Shown here: positions 26,577 through 34,876 of the stretch, piece after piece | How positions within the stretch are numbered: position 1 is the stretch's first letter | How the letters are laid out: each line of letters begins with the position of its first letter | NCBI GenBank assembly: GCA_023435565.1 | Contig: JAEYRN010000052.1 | Location: 1 to 64,000, forward strand | DNA: 64,000 nt | From: Bacillota bacterium | Lineage (GTDB): Bacteria; Bacillota; UBA4882; UBA8346 | Direction of reading: 5' to 3' | Notes under the pieces: model-generated | Database searches by the model: none | What the model was told of the DNA's origin: nothing | Seen by the model: the letters and a program-made list of their open reading frames with translations, nothing else | Position numbers and translations under genes: made by a program

Positions 26577-26730
26577 TTTCAGCCTTCCTTGGTTGTTAAA
26601 AGTAGTAGTATATACAATTATACCAAATAAAACGTAATATCAGCTCTATGTTTTATGTTATAAAGTTAACAATCCTTTCCAAAATTTCGTTTTACTAATG
26701 GAACCAAAAGTGGTAATATTAAGGCGAAAA

Positions 26731-26765
26731 GAAGGGTCAACTAAGGTAATTATTCAATTCTCATA
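26731..26765. repeat. 35-bp dispersed repeat, copy 1
   Basis: GAAGGGTCAACTAAGGTAAT begins this 35-bp element; it matches 30649-30683 at 33 of 35 positions (differences only at two adjacent bases). In one frame both copies read EGSTKVI-x-QFS. Here it closes a 22-codon frame (ATG 26698 to TAA 26764-26766) without a ribosome binding site, so coding is unlikely. Confidence 0.6.
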
Positions 26766-26828
26766 ATTTGTAAGGAATACTATTATTATATGAAAGAAGA
26801 AATGCTTTCGTTTTAAAGGGGTTATTCG

Positions 26829-27863
26829 ATGGAAAAGGTTAAAAAGAGAGCTACTATTCGTGATATCGCCAAATTAGCAGAAACGTCAGTAGCAACGGTA
26901 TCATGGGTCTTAAACGGCGATTCACGGAAGTATGTTAGTGATGAATTAAAGAACCGGGTGCTTCAAGCGGCAAAGACCCTTAACTACCATCCCAACTTAC
27001 TGGCGCAGCGTTTGAAGGGAAAATCCCGCAAATTATTGGCCATCATTGTTCCTCAATTTGAAAACATATTTTATAACCGAATCGTAATCGGAGCTGAAAA
27101 ATACGCGAATTCCCGGGGTTATAAGATCTTAATATGTACCACGGATGATGATTCCCGCAGAGAATCCGAATTAGTTAACCAATTAATCTCCAACTGGGTA
27201 GATGGAATCCTGATTACTCCGACGTTGAATGGGGATAATTCGGTTGATACGATTATCCAGTCAGGGACCCCAGTAATTCTACTTGATTATGTACCCGGAA
27301 ATGACATTGATTATGTGGCTACCAATAATATAAATACCGCATCTATTGCAGCCAAATACCTGTTTGAACAGGGTCATCGTCATATTGCCTATATTGGTTG
27401 GGATACAGGATTAACTTCTATCCTAAATCGGAGTATAGGCTTTTTCAAAGGTGTTGATGAGCTTAGGATTCCCCGTGAGGAGATTATTTTCAGGAAATGC
27501 GCGCGTACGGCCGAAGCGGGGTATATTGTCACCAATGAAATTATTGATAAATTTAAACCAACAGCATTCTTTATTGAACAAAGCAATATTGCAGAAGGCG
27601 TCGTCCAAGCGCTGCGCGATAAAAAAATAAGCATTCCCAACGATATTTCAGTATTATTATATGGAGATCCCAGTTGGGCCAGGTTAAATATACCGGAATT
27701 CACCTGTGTCGTTCTCCCTGATTCGCAAATCGGGGCAGAAGGTGCTCGAATTTTAATCGATAAATTGGAAGGACGGGATATTGCTACTCAGAAACTACTA
27801 CTGGATGGCCACATAGCAATACGCGGTTCAGTTATAAAAAATGCTGGACAAATTGCAATTTAG
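26829..27863 (+). CDS. LacI-family transcriptional regulator
   Basis: 344 aa. N-terminal HTH (RATIRDIAKLAETSVATVSW) and hinge (YHPNLLAQRLKGKSRKLLAI), then the periplasmic-binding-protein-like domain with NWVDGILITP, YDYVATNNINTA, GHRHIAYIG and RGSVIKNAG. The position that is normally Arg in TVSRVLN is Trp here (TVSWVLNGD), which may alter operator choice. No sugar operon adjoins it, so the regulon is elsewhere or is the gene itself. Confidence 0.92.
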   Translation: MEKVKKRATIRDIAKLAETSVATVSWVLNGDSRKYVSDELKNRVLQAAKTLNYHPNLLAQRLKGKSRKLLAIIVPQFENIFYNRIVIGAEKYANSRGYKILICTTDDDSRRESELVNQLISNWVDGILITPTLNGDNSVDTIIQSGTPVILLDYVPGNDIDYVATNNINTASIAAKYLFEQGHRHIAYIGWDTGLTSILNRSIGFFKGVDELRIPREEIIFRKCARTAEAGYIVTNEIIDKFKPTAFFIEQSNIAEGVVQALRDKKISIPNDISVLLYGDPSWARLNIPEFTCVVLPDSQIGAEGARILIDKLEGRDIATQKLLLDGHIAIRGSVIKNAGQIAI

Positions 27864-27958
27864 TTTTTTTGATAATGGAGGATAAATTTGGTGAGATAGT
27901 CAATAATAAAAATGCATAAATATATAATAATAAAATTAAATAATCGGTAGGACAGGAT

Positions 27959-28258
27959 ATGAAGTATAAAGGATTGATTTGGGTAAGCAGCTTTGCAACA
28001 ATCTTTCTTTTTTTGCCTTCTTTAGCCATAAAGCTTTGGGATTTTTTTACTCAGGCGCCTTGGGCGCAAAAAAGCTGGATTTTGTATCTGTTTTCAGGCT
28101 TTGTAATCATTCAGACGGTGAGAGCGCGGCGTCGGTTTCGTAGAAAAATGGCTGATTTGGATTCGCCCGAGTCATTAATTTTTTTAGCAAAGCAACGTTT
28201 GGTCAAAGGAGAATTAAGCATTGAAGAATTTCGGCAGATAAGAGAAGAGTTAAAGTGA
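27959..28258 (+). CDS. small membrane protein with C-terminal SHOCT domain
   Basis: 99 aa. A membrane helix at residues 3-20 and another near 34-50, then the SHOCT motif SPESLIFLAKQRLVKGELSIEEFRQIREEL (residues about 66-98). SHOCT is a short C-terminal module whose role is unclear, often in oligomerisation. It is transcribed toward ddl. Confidence 0.65.
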   Translation: MKYKGLIWVSSFATIFLFLPSLAIKLWDFFTQAPWAQKSWILYLFSGFVIIQTVRARRRFRRKMADLDSPESLIFLAKQRLVKGELSIEEFRQIREELK

Positions 28259-28370
28259 ATGTGAAAATTTTAGTCTCTCTCAGCAGGAAAGACTTTAAAA
28301 ACCGAGAATAGCTGTGTTAATTTATTAAATTCACCTAGTAAATACAGCATCAACAAAACGGGGGATCGGG

Positions 28371-29474
28371 ATGACTAAGATTAGGGTAGGATTGATTTAC
28401 GGCGGTAGATCCGGGGAACATGAGGTTTCCTTATTATCGGCTAATTCAGTGATGATGGCCATTGATCGCGAAAAATATGAAGTCTTTCCTATCGGGATCA
28501 CCAAGGATGGGCGTTGGTTACCTGGTCAATCACCCAGTCCCTTGGTTGAAAGCAAGGACTTACAAGTCAGGTATTTGAATGATGATAATCAGAATGAAAA
28601 TAATCAGAAGCAATTGGCAACACTTTCGAATAACCATGGAAACTTATTAGCTGGACTACGGGACAGGGTTGATGTGATTTTTCCGGTAATGCACGGTCCC
28701 TTTGGTGAAGACGGGACTATTCAAGGTCTATTGGAATTAGCCGGTATTCCTTATGTCGGTGGCGGTGTGATGGCTTCAGCGGTTGGCATGGATAAGGCAA
28801 TTATGAAAATGGTATTTCAACAAAAAGGGTTACCCGTTGGAGAATATTTATATTACTTAAGAAAAGATTTGGATGGAAGTAGCGAAGCCATATTGAATGA
28901 GATTGAACGGAAGTTGGGGTACCCCTGTTTTGTTAAACCGGCCAATCTGGGTTCAAGTGTAGGAATTTCAAAAGCCCATAGCCGGGATGAATTGAATCGG
29001 GCTTTACATTTTGCAGCTGAATACGACCGGAAGATCGTAGTGGAAAAGATGTTAATCGGGCGGGAGATTGAATGCGCTGTTCTAGGAAACGATGAACCGA
29101 TTGCTTCGGTACCGGGAGAAATAGTACCATGCGCCGAGTTCTATGATTATGAAGCTAAATATGTATTGAATGATTCAAAATTAGAGATACCCGCGGGTTT
29201 ACCGGAAGAAATAACTGCAAAAGTTCAAGACCTTGCGGTACGGGCTTTTAAGGCTATTGATTGTGCCGGATTGAGCCGAGTCGATTTTTTTGTGGATGAA
29301 AAATCGGACTCGATTTATGTAAATGAAATCAATACTATCCCCGGTTTTACCAGGATTAGTATGTACCCGAAACTATGGGAATCCAGCGGTATAAGTTATA
29401 CCGAATTAATCGACCGCCTACTTCAACTGGCTTTAGAACGTTACCAGGATAAAATGCGTAATCGAATCAGTTAA
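28371..29474 (+). CDS. ddl: D-alanine--D-alanine ligase
   Basis: 367 aa. VGLIYGGRSGEHEVSLLSA opens the ATP-grasp enzyme. FPVMHGPFGEDGTIQGLLELAGIPYVGGGV and KPANLGSSVGIS provide the substrate and ATP loops; VDFFVDEKSDSIYVNEINTIPGFT contains the metal-binding acidic residues. It joins two D-alanines for peptidoglycan precursors in the cytoplasm. The Tyr/Phe that separates D-Ala-D-Ala from D-Ala-D-Lac ligases cannot be judged confidently. No neighbouring mur genes. Confidence 0.95.
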   Translation: MTKIRVGLIYGGRSGEHEVSLLSANSVMMAIDREKYEVFPIGITKDGRWLPGQSPSPLVESKDLQVRYLNDDNQNENNQKQLATLSNNHGNLLAGLRDRVDVIFPVMHGPFGEDGTIQGLLELAGIPYVGGGVMASAVGMDKAIMKMVFQQKGLPVGEYLYYLRKDLDGSSEAILNEIERKLGYPCFVKPANLGSSVGISKAHSRDELNRALHFAAEYDRKIVVEKMLIGREIECAVLGNDEPIASVPGEIVPCAEFYDYEAKYVLNDSKLEIPAGLPEEITAKVQDLAVRAFKAIDCAGLSRVDFFVDEKSDSIYVNEINTIPGFTRISMYPKLWESSGISYTELIDRLLQLALERYQDKMRNRIS

Positions 29475-29577
29475 CCATTGTGATTAATCATAGGTTTAAG
29501 CAAAACCGGACTATTTCAATTACCCCTTGGGTTTAAATGCTCCAGACAATGGAGAGACTAACTCTGGGGGTATTATT

Positions 29578-30327
29578 ATGAAATGGTATGTGTTTGCTGA
29601 TTATCATACTCATACGGTCTATTCCCACGGTAGCGGTACTATACTTGATAATGTTAAAGCAGCAAGTGAAATAGGATTAGAAGAATTAGGGATCGCAGAC
29701 CACGGACCGGCAAACTGGGGACATATTGGGACTACCAACTTAAAAGTTTTTGAACAAATAATTGATGAAGTCAAGACAATTCAAACCGAATATGACGGTT
29801 TAAAAATACTTGCAGGTACTGAAGCCAATATTATTAGTTACCAAGGGGAACTGGACATTCCTTTGGAACTTCAAAGTAAACTAGATAAAGTACTAGCAGG
29901 TTTTCATGTCACAATTCACCCTAAGTCATTAAAAGATGGTGTCAAATTTCTTTCCCAATGGACTTTGGGTAAAGTAAGTAAACAATATAAAATGAAAGTT
30001 CGGAATGATAATACCAAAGCGGTTGTTGCAGCGGTTTATAATAATAAAATCGACATTATTACCCACCCCGGTTTGAATATTAGTATCGACACACCGGAAT
30101 TGGCAAGGGCATGTGTTAAGTCGGAGACGGCCTTAGAGATTAATGCGAAACACGGTGTCAAGTCAGTAGAATTTATTCAAGCCGCAGCCCATGAAGGGGT
30201 TAAATTCGCGCTTGGGAGTGACGCCCATGATCCGGAAAATGTGGGTAAGTTGGAGGCAGGCGTTAAAGCTGCCAAATTAGCCGGTTTAACCCCGGACCAA
30301 ATTATAAATGTCCGTTTGAAAAATTGA
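29578..30327 (+). CDS. PHP-domain phosphoesterase (histidinol-phosphatase-like)
   Basis: 249 aa from ATG 29578, which follows CTGGGGG; the frame extends upstream to 29527 without a signal. Metal-binding motifs of PHP: DYHTHTVYSHGSG, GIADHG, LAGTEANI, THPGLNI and GSDAHDP. PHP proteins hydrolyse phosphoesters such as histidinol phosphate or nucleic-acid ends. This is close to the YcdX/HisK-like group, but the histidine operon is absent, so substrate unknown. Confidence 0.88.
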   Translation: MKWYVFADYHTHTVYSHGSGTILDNVKAASEIGLEELGIADHGPANWGHIGTTNLKVFEQIIDEVKTIQTEYDGLKILAGTEANIISYQGELDIPLELQSKLDKVLAGFHVTIHPKSLKDGVKFLSQWTLGKVSKQYKMKVRNDNTKAVVAAVYNNKIDIITHPGLNISIDTPELARACVKSETALEINAKHGVKSVEFIQAAAHEGVKFALGSDAHDPENVGKLEAGVKAAKLAGLTPDQIINVRLKN

Positions 30328-30591
30328 AAATGCTGGTTCTATAAGCAAACTTTCTTTATAGAACTAAAATTGTTTATAGATTAATATTAAAGTTAAAATC
30401 ATAAGCGATACCATGTATAGTTATCCATATGGCAACTAGGAAGCATAGGGAAGAAAAATTTTCGTTATAGTTTTATTTCTTTTTGATAGTAGTTAGCTTT
30501 TTTTAAGATAATTTGATATGTAATAACTATTACAATATGCCGATACTCTTTTTGTATAGTACTTGAGAGAATGCATAATTTAAAATTTAAG

Positions 30592-30652
30592 CTTCAGCTC
30601 ACAATATATTGATAGATACATCTGGGTTTGCCACTATATATTGTGGCTGAAG
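30592..30652 (+). other. long hairpin in the rapZ leader
   Basis: CTTCAGCTCACAATATAT (30592-30609) pairs with ATATATTGTGGCTGAAG (ending 30652), 17 pairs with one bulged base, 26-base loop. The right arm overlaps the dispersed 35-bp repeat. No T-tract follows, so it is not a simple terminator. It may be a leader RNA element or a palindromic insertion. Confidence 0.5.
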
Positions 30653-30683
30653 GGTCAACTAAGGTAATTAAGCAATTCTCATA
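30649..30683. repeat. 35-bp dispersed repeat, copy 2
   Basis: 33 of 35 bases match the copy at 26731-26765. It lies 41 bp upstream of the rapZ start. The two sites share no flanking similarity, pointing to duplication of a short element. Confidence 0.6.
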
Positions 30684-30723
30684 CTTGATTATCGTCTACC
30701 CATTCAGGAAAGGAGGCGCAACG

Positions 30724-31596
30724 ATGAATGAAAGTATTAGGTTTGTAATTATTACAGGTCTTTCCGGAGCTGGGAAGTCTGAAACAATAAAATGTTTTGA
30801 AGACCTCGGTTATTTCTGTGTTGATAACCTGCCACCGGTGTTGATACCGAAATTTGCGGAACTTTGCGCACAATCGGATGGCCGGATTAATAGGATAGCA
30901 TTAGTCATTGATATTAGAGGCGGTAGTTTTTTTGACGATGTTTTTGATTCACTGGAAAAACTTGAACAAAATGGGTTCACTTTTGAAATATTATTCTTAG
31001 AGGCCCGTGAAGAAATTTTGATCCGTCGTTTTAAAGAAAGTCGGCGCAAGCACCCTCTTTCAAATACCGGAGGGATTTCTGATGGAATTCGGGCGGAGAT
31101 GCAAAAATTGGAGCAAATTAGAGGTAAGGCCAGTATGATCATTGACACCTCGGATCTCAACGCCCGTGGCCTTCGTGAAATAATTAACCGTAATTATGAA
31201 AGTCTTCCGCGACAAGAGAAAATGTTGATTACTGTCATTTCCTTTGGGTTTAAAAAAGGTCTACCTTTGGATGCCGATTTGGTTTTTGACGTCAGATTTT
31301 TACCAAACCCATTTTACGTGGATTCTTTAAAAGAATTGGATGGCAACCGGGAGGAAGTTGCAAATTATGTTTTAAAATGGCCTGTTACTGCTCGTTTTTT
31401 AACAAAATTATTTGATTTTATTGACTTTTTGGCTCCGCAATATGCGAAAGAAGGAAAAGCCAATTTAATTATTGGTATTGGCTGTACCGGAGGGCGGCAC
31501 CGTTCAGTTACCATCGCCAATAAATTAGTTGAATACCTTAGAGCAAAAGGGTACCTGGTTGCCGTAGATCATCGTGATGCCGACAAATTAAACTAA
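30724..31596 (+). CDS. rapZ: RNase adapter protein RapZ (YvcJ)
   Basis: 290 aa from ATG 30724 behind AAAGGAGG. Walker A GLSGAGKS at residues 11-18, then FEDLGYFCVDNLPP, RRKHPL, and the C-terminal domain DVRFLPNPFYVDSLKELDG and IGCTGGRHRSVTIANKLVEYL. RapZ binds GlcN6P or nucleotides and sRNAs in proteobacteria; in Bacillota YvcJ is a nucleotide-binding protein tied to competence. It is followed 20 bp later by yvcK, the usual neighbour. Confidence 0.95.
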   Translation: MNESIRFVIITGLSGAGKSETIKCFEDLGYFCVDNLPPVLIPKFAELCAQSDGRINRIALVIDIRGGSFFDDVFDSLEKLEQNGFTFEILFLEAREEILIRRFKESRRKHPLSNTGGISDGIRAEMQKLEQIRGKASMIIDTSDLNARGLREIINRNYESLPRQEKMLITVISFGFKKGLPLDADLVFDVRFLPNPFYVDSLKELDGNREEVANYVLKWPVTARFLTKLFDFIDFLAPQYAKEGKANLIIGIGCTGGRHRSVTIANKLVEYLRAKGYLVAVDHRDADKLN

Positions 31597-31616
31597 AGAA
31601 AGGGGACGGATCCGAA

Positions 31617-32918
31617 ATGCCTTTCTTAAACCGGCCAAAAGTAATATCAGCATGTTGGTTGGTCTGCCTTTTGGTCTGTCTTACCTTGGTTGGGACCGGT
31701 GTGCTTATTAGTTTTGATATTTGGGAAATCAACGGTTTAACTGTTTGGTGGCGAACTATTATCGGTATTATCATGATTGTTTTGGGTTTGAGTTTAGGTT
31801 ATTTCAGCACGTTAAAGTTTTTCTGGACGATTGTCACTTGGCTTGTCAAATATGAACGATTCCGTAACGGTAAGGGAGGTAAAGGGCCTAAAATTGTGGT
31901 AATTGGGGGAGGTACCGGATTAGGTACTATTTTACGGGGTCTTAAAGAAATTACTCCGCACTTGACCGCGATTGTAACCGTAGCTGACGACGGCGGTAGT
32001 TCAGGCCGTTTGCGTCGGGAATTCGGAATTCTTCCCCCCGGAGACATACGTAACTGTTTGGTGGCAATGGCCGATATTGAGCCTTTAATGGAAAGACTCT
32101 TCCAATATAGATTCACCGGCTCATCCAATTTTGCGGGTCATAATTTTGGGAACCTCTTTTTAGCTGCAATGACCGAAATTACTGGTGATTTTGAAGTAGC
32201 AATTAAAGAGTCAAGTAAGGTTTTAGCAGTCAGAGGCCAGGTTCTACCGGCAACTCCCGAACATGTTGTCTTGAAGGCGGAACTAATTGATGGGAGAATT
32301 ATTACTGGAGAGTCGGAGATACCTAAGGCCAAAACACCTATAAAACGGGTTTATTTGGAACCTGCCGGCTGTAAACCTGTTCCTGAAGCCGTTGTTGCGC
32401 TAAAAGAAGCAGATATAATTATTTTAGGCCCGGGAAGCCTTTATACAAGCGTGATTCCTAATTTGTTAGTGGCTGAAATTGCAGATGCAGTTCGTAATTC
32501 AACTGCTGTTAAGATTTATGTATGCAATGCAATGACTCAACCCGGTGAGACGGATAATTATTCAGCCAGTCAGCATTTACAGGCAATTATCGATCATGCC
32601 GGTCCGGGGTTGGTGGATATTGCATTGGTCAATACTGAAACCATTACGACTGAGATTTTGGAAAGGTATACCGAAGAAGGGGCAAAACCGGTCCGGGTTG
32701 ACCTGGACGCGATTACCGATTTGGGAATCACACCTTTAGCGGTTGAAGTTATCACTAAGAATAACCTTATCCGGCATGACGCTTCAAAATTGGCCCAAAT
32801 AATATTTGGACTTTATAGGACCCATCGAATAGGTCACGCTCTAGGCAAATCTTTAACTAAACGATTGAACCGATTTTTAAAGAGCTGCGTTGGTTTGTTT
32901 ATTGCTAAACTTTCCTGA
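31617..32918 (+). CDS. yvcK: gluconeogenesis factor YvcK (CofD-like)
   Basis: 433 aa. Two N-terminal helices (residues about 11-33 and 42-63) anchor it in the membrane, an extended form seen in diderm and clostridial members. The CofD-like domain begins VVIGGGTGLGTILRGLK and contains VADDGGSSGRLR, FGNLFLAAMTE, LGPGSLYTSVIPNL and YVCNAMTQPGETDNY. YvcK binds UDP-sugars and links carbon metabolism with cell wall synthesis. The usual next gene whiA is absent; a terminator and the flagellar operon follow. Confidence 0.93.
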   Translation: MPFLNRPKVISACWLVCLLVCLTLVGTGVLISFDIWEINGLTVWWRTIIGIIMIVLGLSLGYFSTLKFFWTIVTWLVKYERFRNGKGGKGPKIVVIGGGTGLGTILRGLKEITPHLTAIVTVADDGGSSGRLRREFGILPPGDIRNCLVAMADIEPLMERLFQYRFTGSSNFAGHNFGNLFLAAMTEITGDFEVAIKESSKVLAVRGQVLPATPEHVVLKAELIDGRIITGESEIPKAKTPIKRVYLEPAGCKPVPEAVVALKEADIIILGPGSLYTSVIPNLLVAEIADAVRNSTAVKIYVCNAMTQPGETDNYSASQHLQAIIDHAGPGLVDIALVNTETITTEILERYTEEGAKPVRVDLDAITDLGITPLAVEVITKNNLIRHDASKLAQIIFGLYRTHRIGHALGKSLTKRLNRFLKSCVGLFIAKLS

Positions 32919-32960
32919 ACAACCTGTAAATTATTATGCCGTTTATTTATACCAATTATG

Positions 32961-32991
32961 AACTCCTCTTATTTGAGGAGTTTTTGTTTTT
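32961..32991 (+). terminator. rho-independent terminator after yvcK
   Basis: Stem AACTCCTC / GAGGAGTT (8 bp, 6-base loop) at 32961-32982, followed by TTTTTGTTTTT. It separates rapZ-yvcK from the flagellar operon. Confidence 0.8.
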
Positions 32992-33077
32992 CACATTTTA
33001 ATAAAGAGTAAAACCATCTTAATTTTTCAGGCAAAGCAACCGATAATATTTAAGAAGTATTAAATTAAGGAGGTGAA

Positions 33078-33800
33078 ATGATGTTAAGAGGAATTTATAC
33101 CTCAACTACGGGTATGGTAGCGGAGATGGACCGGCAAAATGTGATTGCCAATAACCTTGCCAACGTGGACACTGTTGGATTTAAAAGAGATAATGTTGTA
33201 CAGCAACCTTTCGCCGAGATAATGATTAACGCATACTCCAAACATACCTTAAAAAACATTGGGCCCTTAGGTTTAGGTGTTCAGGCTGTAACCGAGTTTT
33301 GTGATTTTACCAATGGTAGTATTGTAACAACCGATAATCCCCAAGATCTAGCCATTGAGGGGCTAGGATTATTCGCGGTTGAGACCAATACCGGAGTCAA
33401 ATACACCCGGGCCGGTAATTTTATCGTTGATAAAGACAATTATTTGGTTACCAGAGAAGGGAATAACGTTTTAGGGCAAAATGGACCAATTCGGGTGGAA
33501 GGAAGTTTTACAGTTGGTCAGGAAGGCGAGATTATGCAGGGTGGGGCGGTAGTCGATCGTTTACTGATTTTTAGTGAAGCCGGCATGGAAAAAGCAGGGG
33601 AAACTCTTTATGTGAATGATAATCCCCAGTTGGCCACAAAGTTTCGAGTGATTCAGGGAGCTTTGGAAAAATCGAATGTTAACGCAATTCGTGAAATGGT
33701 TCAAATGATTAACGTCACTCGTACTTATGACACCAATCACCGGGCTTTGATGGCCCATGACGAGACCTTGTCTAAGACAGTCAATGAATTAGTTCGTTAA
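33078..33800 (+). CDS. flgF: flagellar basal-body rod protein FlgF
   Basis: 240 aa. N-terminal rod motif RGIYTSTTGMVAEMDRQNVIANNLANVDTVGFKRD, the middle LAIEGLGLFAVETN and the C-terminal MINVTRTYDTNHRALMAHDETL. FlgF and FlgG build the proximal and distal rod. It is preceded by AAGGAGGTGAA. First gene of the fl(g)F-G-A-H-I-J cluster. Could be called FlhO in Bacillus nomenclature. Confidence 0.9.
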   Translation: MMLRGIYTSTTGMVAEMDRQNVIANNLANVDTVGFKRDNVVQQPFAEIMINAYSKHTLKNIGPLGLGVQAVTEFCDFTNGSIVTTDNPQDLAIEGLGLFAVETNTGVKYTRAGNFIVDKDNYLVTREGNNVLGQNGPIRVEGSFTVGQEGEIMQGGAVVDRLLIFSEAGMEKAGETLYVNDNPQLATKFRVIQGALEKSNVNAIREMVQMINVTRTYDTNHRALMAHDETLSKTVNELVR

Positions 33801-33835
33801 TTGTATAGTCAAGATGAAGATTTAAGTGATAAATA

Positions 33836-33927
33836 GGCAGTTGAGTACGGAGAAACCGGACCGCTTGCGGAGGTTTTGGGAAGATTGACCGAATGAGATC
33901 TTCCCCAATATACAAACTCAAACTGCC
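33836..33927 (+). ncRNA. three-way-junction RNA candidate between flgF and flgG
   Basis: Predicted by eye: P1 pairs GGCAGTTGAG (33836-33845) with ACTCAAACTGCC (33916-33927), one bulge. P2 is AACC-GGA-CCG-CTTG-CGG-A-GGTT (33854-33875). P3 is GGGAAGAT (33878-33885) with ATCTTCCC (33898-33905). The three stems fit a compact 92-nt domain in the flgF-flgG gap. It does not match GEMM-I or GEMM-II cores that I can recall. It may control flgG and the ring genes. Confidence 0.4.
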
Positions 33928-33943
33928 AGGCATCTTTGGTAAA

Positions 33944-34032
33944 TTAAGATGAAAAACGAATTTTTGATACTCTTTTCATCTTAAAAATCCAAAGAGAATA
34001 TGTCACAAATTTATTAAGAACTTTGTGACATA
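33944..34032 (+). terminator. two strong hairpins before flgG
   Basis: Hairpin A: TTAAGATGAAAA (33944-33955) with TTTTCATCTTAA (33973-33984), 12 perfect bp. Hairpin B: TATGTCACAAA (33999-34009) with TTTGTGACATA (34022-34032), 11 perfect bp. They follow the three-way-junction element. Neither has a long T-tract directly after it. They could attenuate, process or stabilise the mRNA before flgG. Confidence 0.45.
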
Positions 34033-34077
34033 TATACTGCGCAGTTTTTTCGTTTAAATGAAGGAGGTCGTTTTCAG

Positions 34078-34866
34078 ATGATGAGGGCATTATGGACAGC
34101 TGGTTCCGGAATGTTAACGCAACAGACAAATGTGGACACCATTGCCAATAACCTCTCCAATGTGAATACCATCGGCTTCAAAAAAATGAGGGCCGAATTT
34201 GAAGATTTATTATATCAAACAATTCGTGAGGCAGGTAGTTCTTCCTCTCAAGGCAGACAACTTCCCACAGGGTTACAAGTAGGTCATGGAGCACGTACTG
34301 TGGCGACAACTAAGATTTTTACCCAAGGTGACTTTCAACAAACAGACAATCCTTTAGATTTGGTAATTGAAGGGGACGGATTCTTTCAAATCAGAATGCC
34401 GGATAATACAATTCAGTATACAAGGAACGGCGCATTTAAGCTCGATGCTGAAGGAACATTGGTAACATCGGAAGGGTATTATCTAGAACCCGAAATTACC
34501 ATTCCCGAGGGAGTAACCGATATTACCATCGGCCAAGATGGAATTGTTTCCGTGCTTATGCCCGGTGAAATTTTACCGGAAGAAATCGGACAAATAGAAA
34601 TTACTAGGTTTATCAATCCCGCCGGTTTGATTAATAGCGGGAAAGGGCTTTATCAACAAAGCGCAGCCTCCGGGGCTCCATTAGTTGTTACTCCCGGGAC
34701 TGAAGGCTCCGGCACCATTGTTCAGCGCTACCTAGAGATGTCTAACGTAAAGGTAGTTGAAGAAATGATTAACATGATTGTGGCCCAACGGGCTTATGAT
34801 ATCAATTCCAAAGCAGTCCAAGCTTCAGATGAAATGCTTCAAACCGCTAATACTTTGAGACGTTAG
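34078..34866 (+). CDS. flgG: flagellar distal rod protein FlgG
   Basis: 262 aa, standard FlgG length. RALWTAGSGMLTQQTNVDTIANNLSNVNTIGFKKMRAEF at the N-terminus, TQGDFQQTDNPLDLVIEGDGFFQI in the middle, and the closing EMSNVKVVEEMINMIVAQRAYDINSKAV (D0-helix signature). AAGGAGG lies just upstream. It forms the distal rod that passes the outer-membrane rings encoded next. Confidence 0.95.
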   Translation: MMRALWTAGSGMLTQQTNVDTIANNLSNVNTIGFKKMRAEFEDLLYQTIREAGSSSSQGRQLPTGLQVGHGARTVATTKIFTQGDFQQTDNPLDLVIEGDGFFQIRMPDNTIQYTRNGAFKLDAEGTLVTSEGYYLEPEITIPEGVTDITIGQDGIVSVLMPGEILPEEIGQIEITRFINPAGLINSGKGLYQQSAASGAPLVVTPGTEGSGTIVQRYLEMSNVKVVEEMINMIVAQRAYDINSKAVQASDEMLQTANTLRR

Positions 34867-34876
34867 AGGTTAGAAA

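Noticed and set aside
30592..30652. Rho-independent terminator before rapZ
   Set aside because: The stem has a 26-base loop and no T-tract after it.
33836..33927. c-di-GMP (GEMM) riboswitch
   Set aside because: The conserved GEMM core sequences are not present; only the stem layout and the flagellar location are suggestive.
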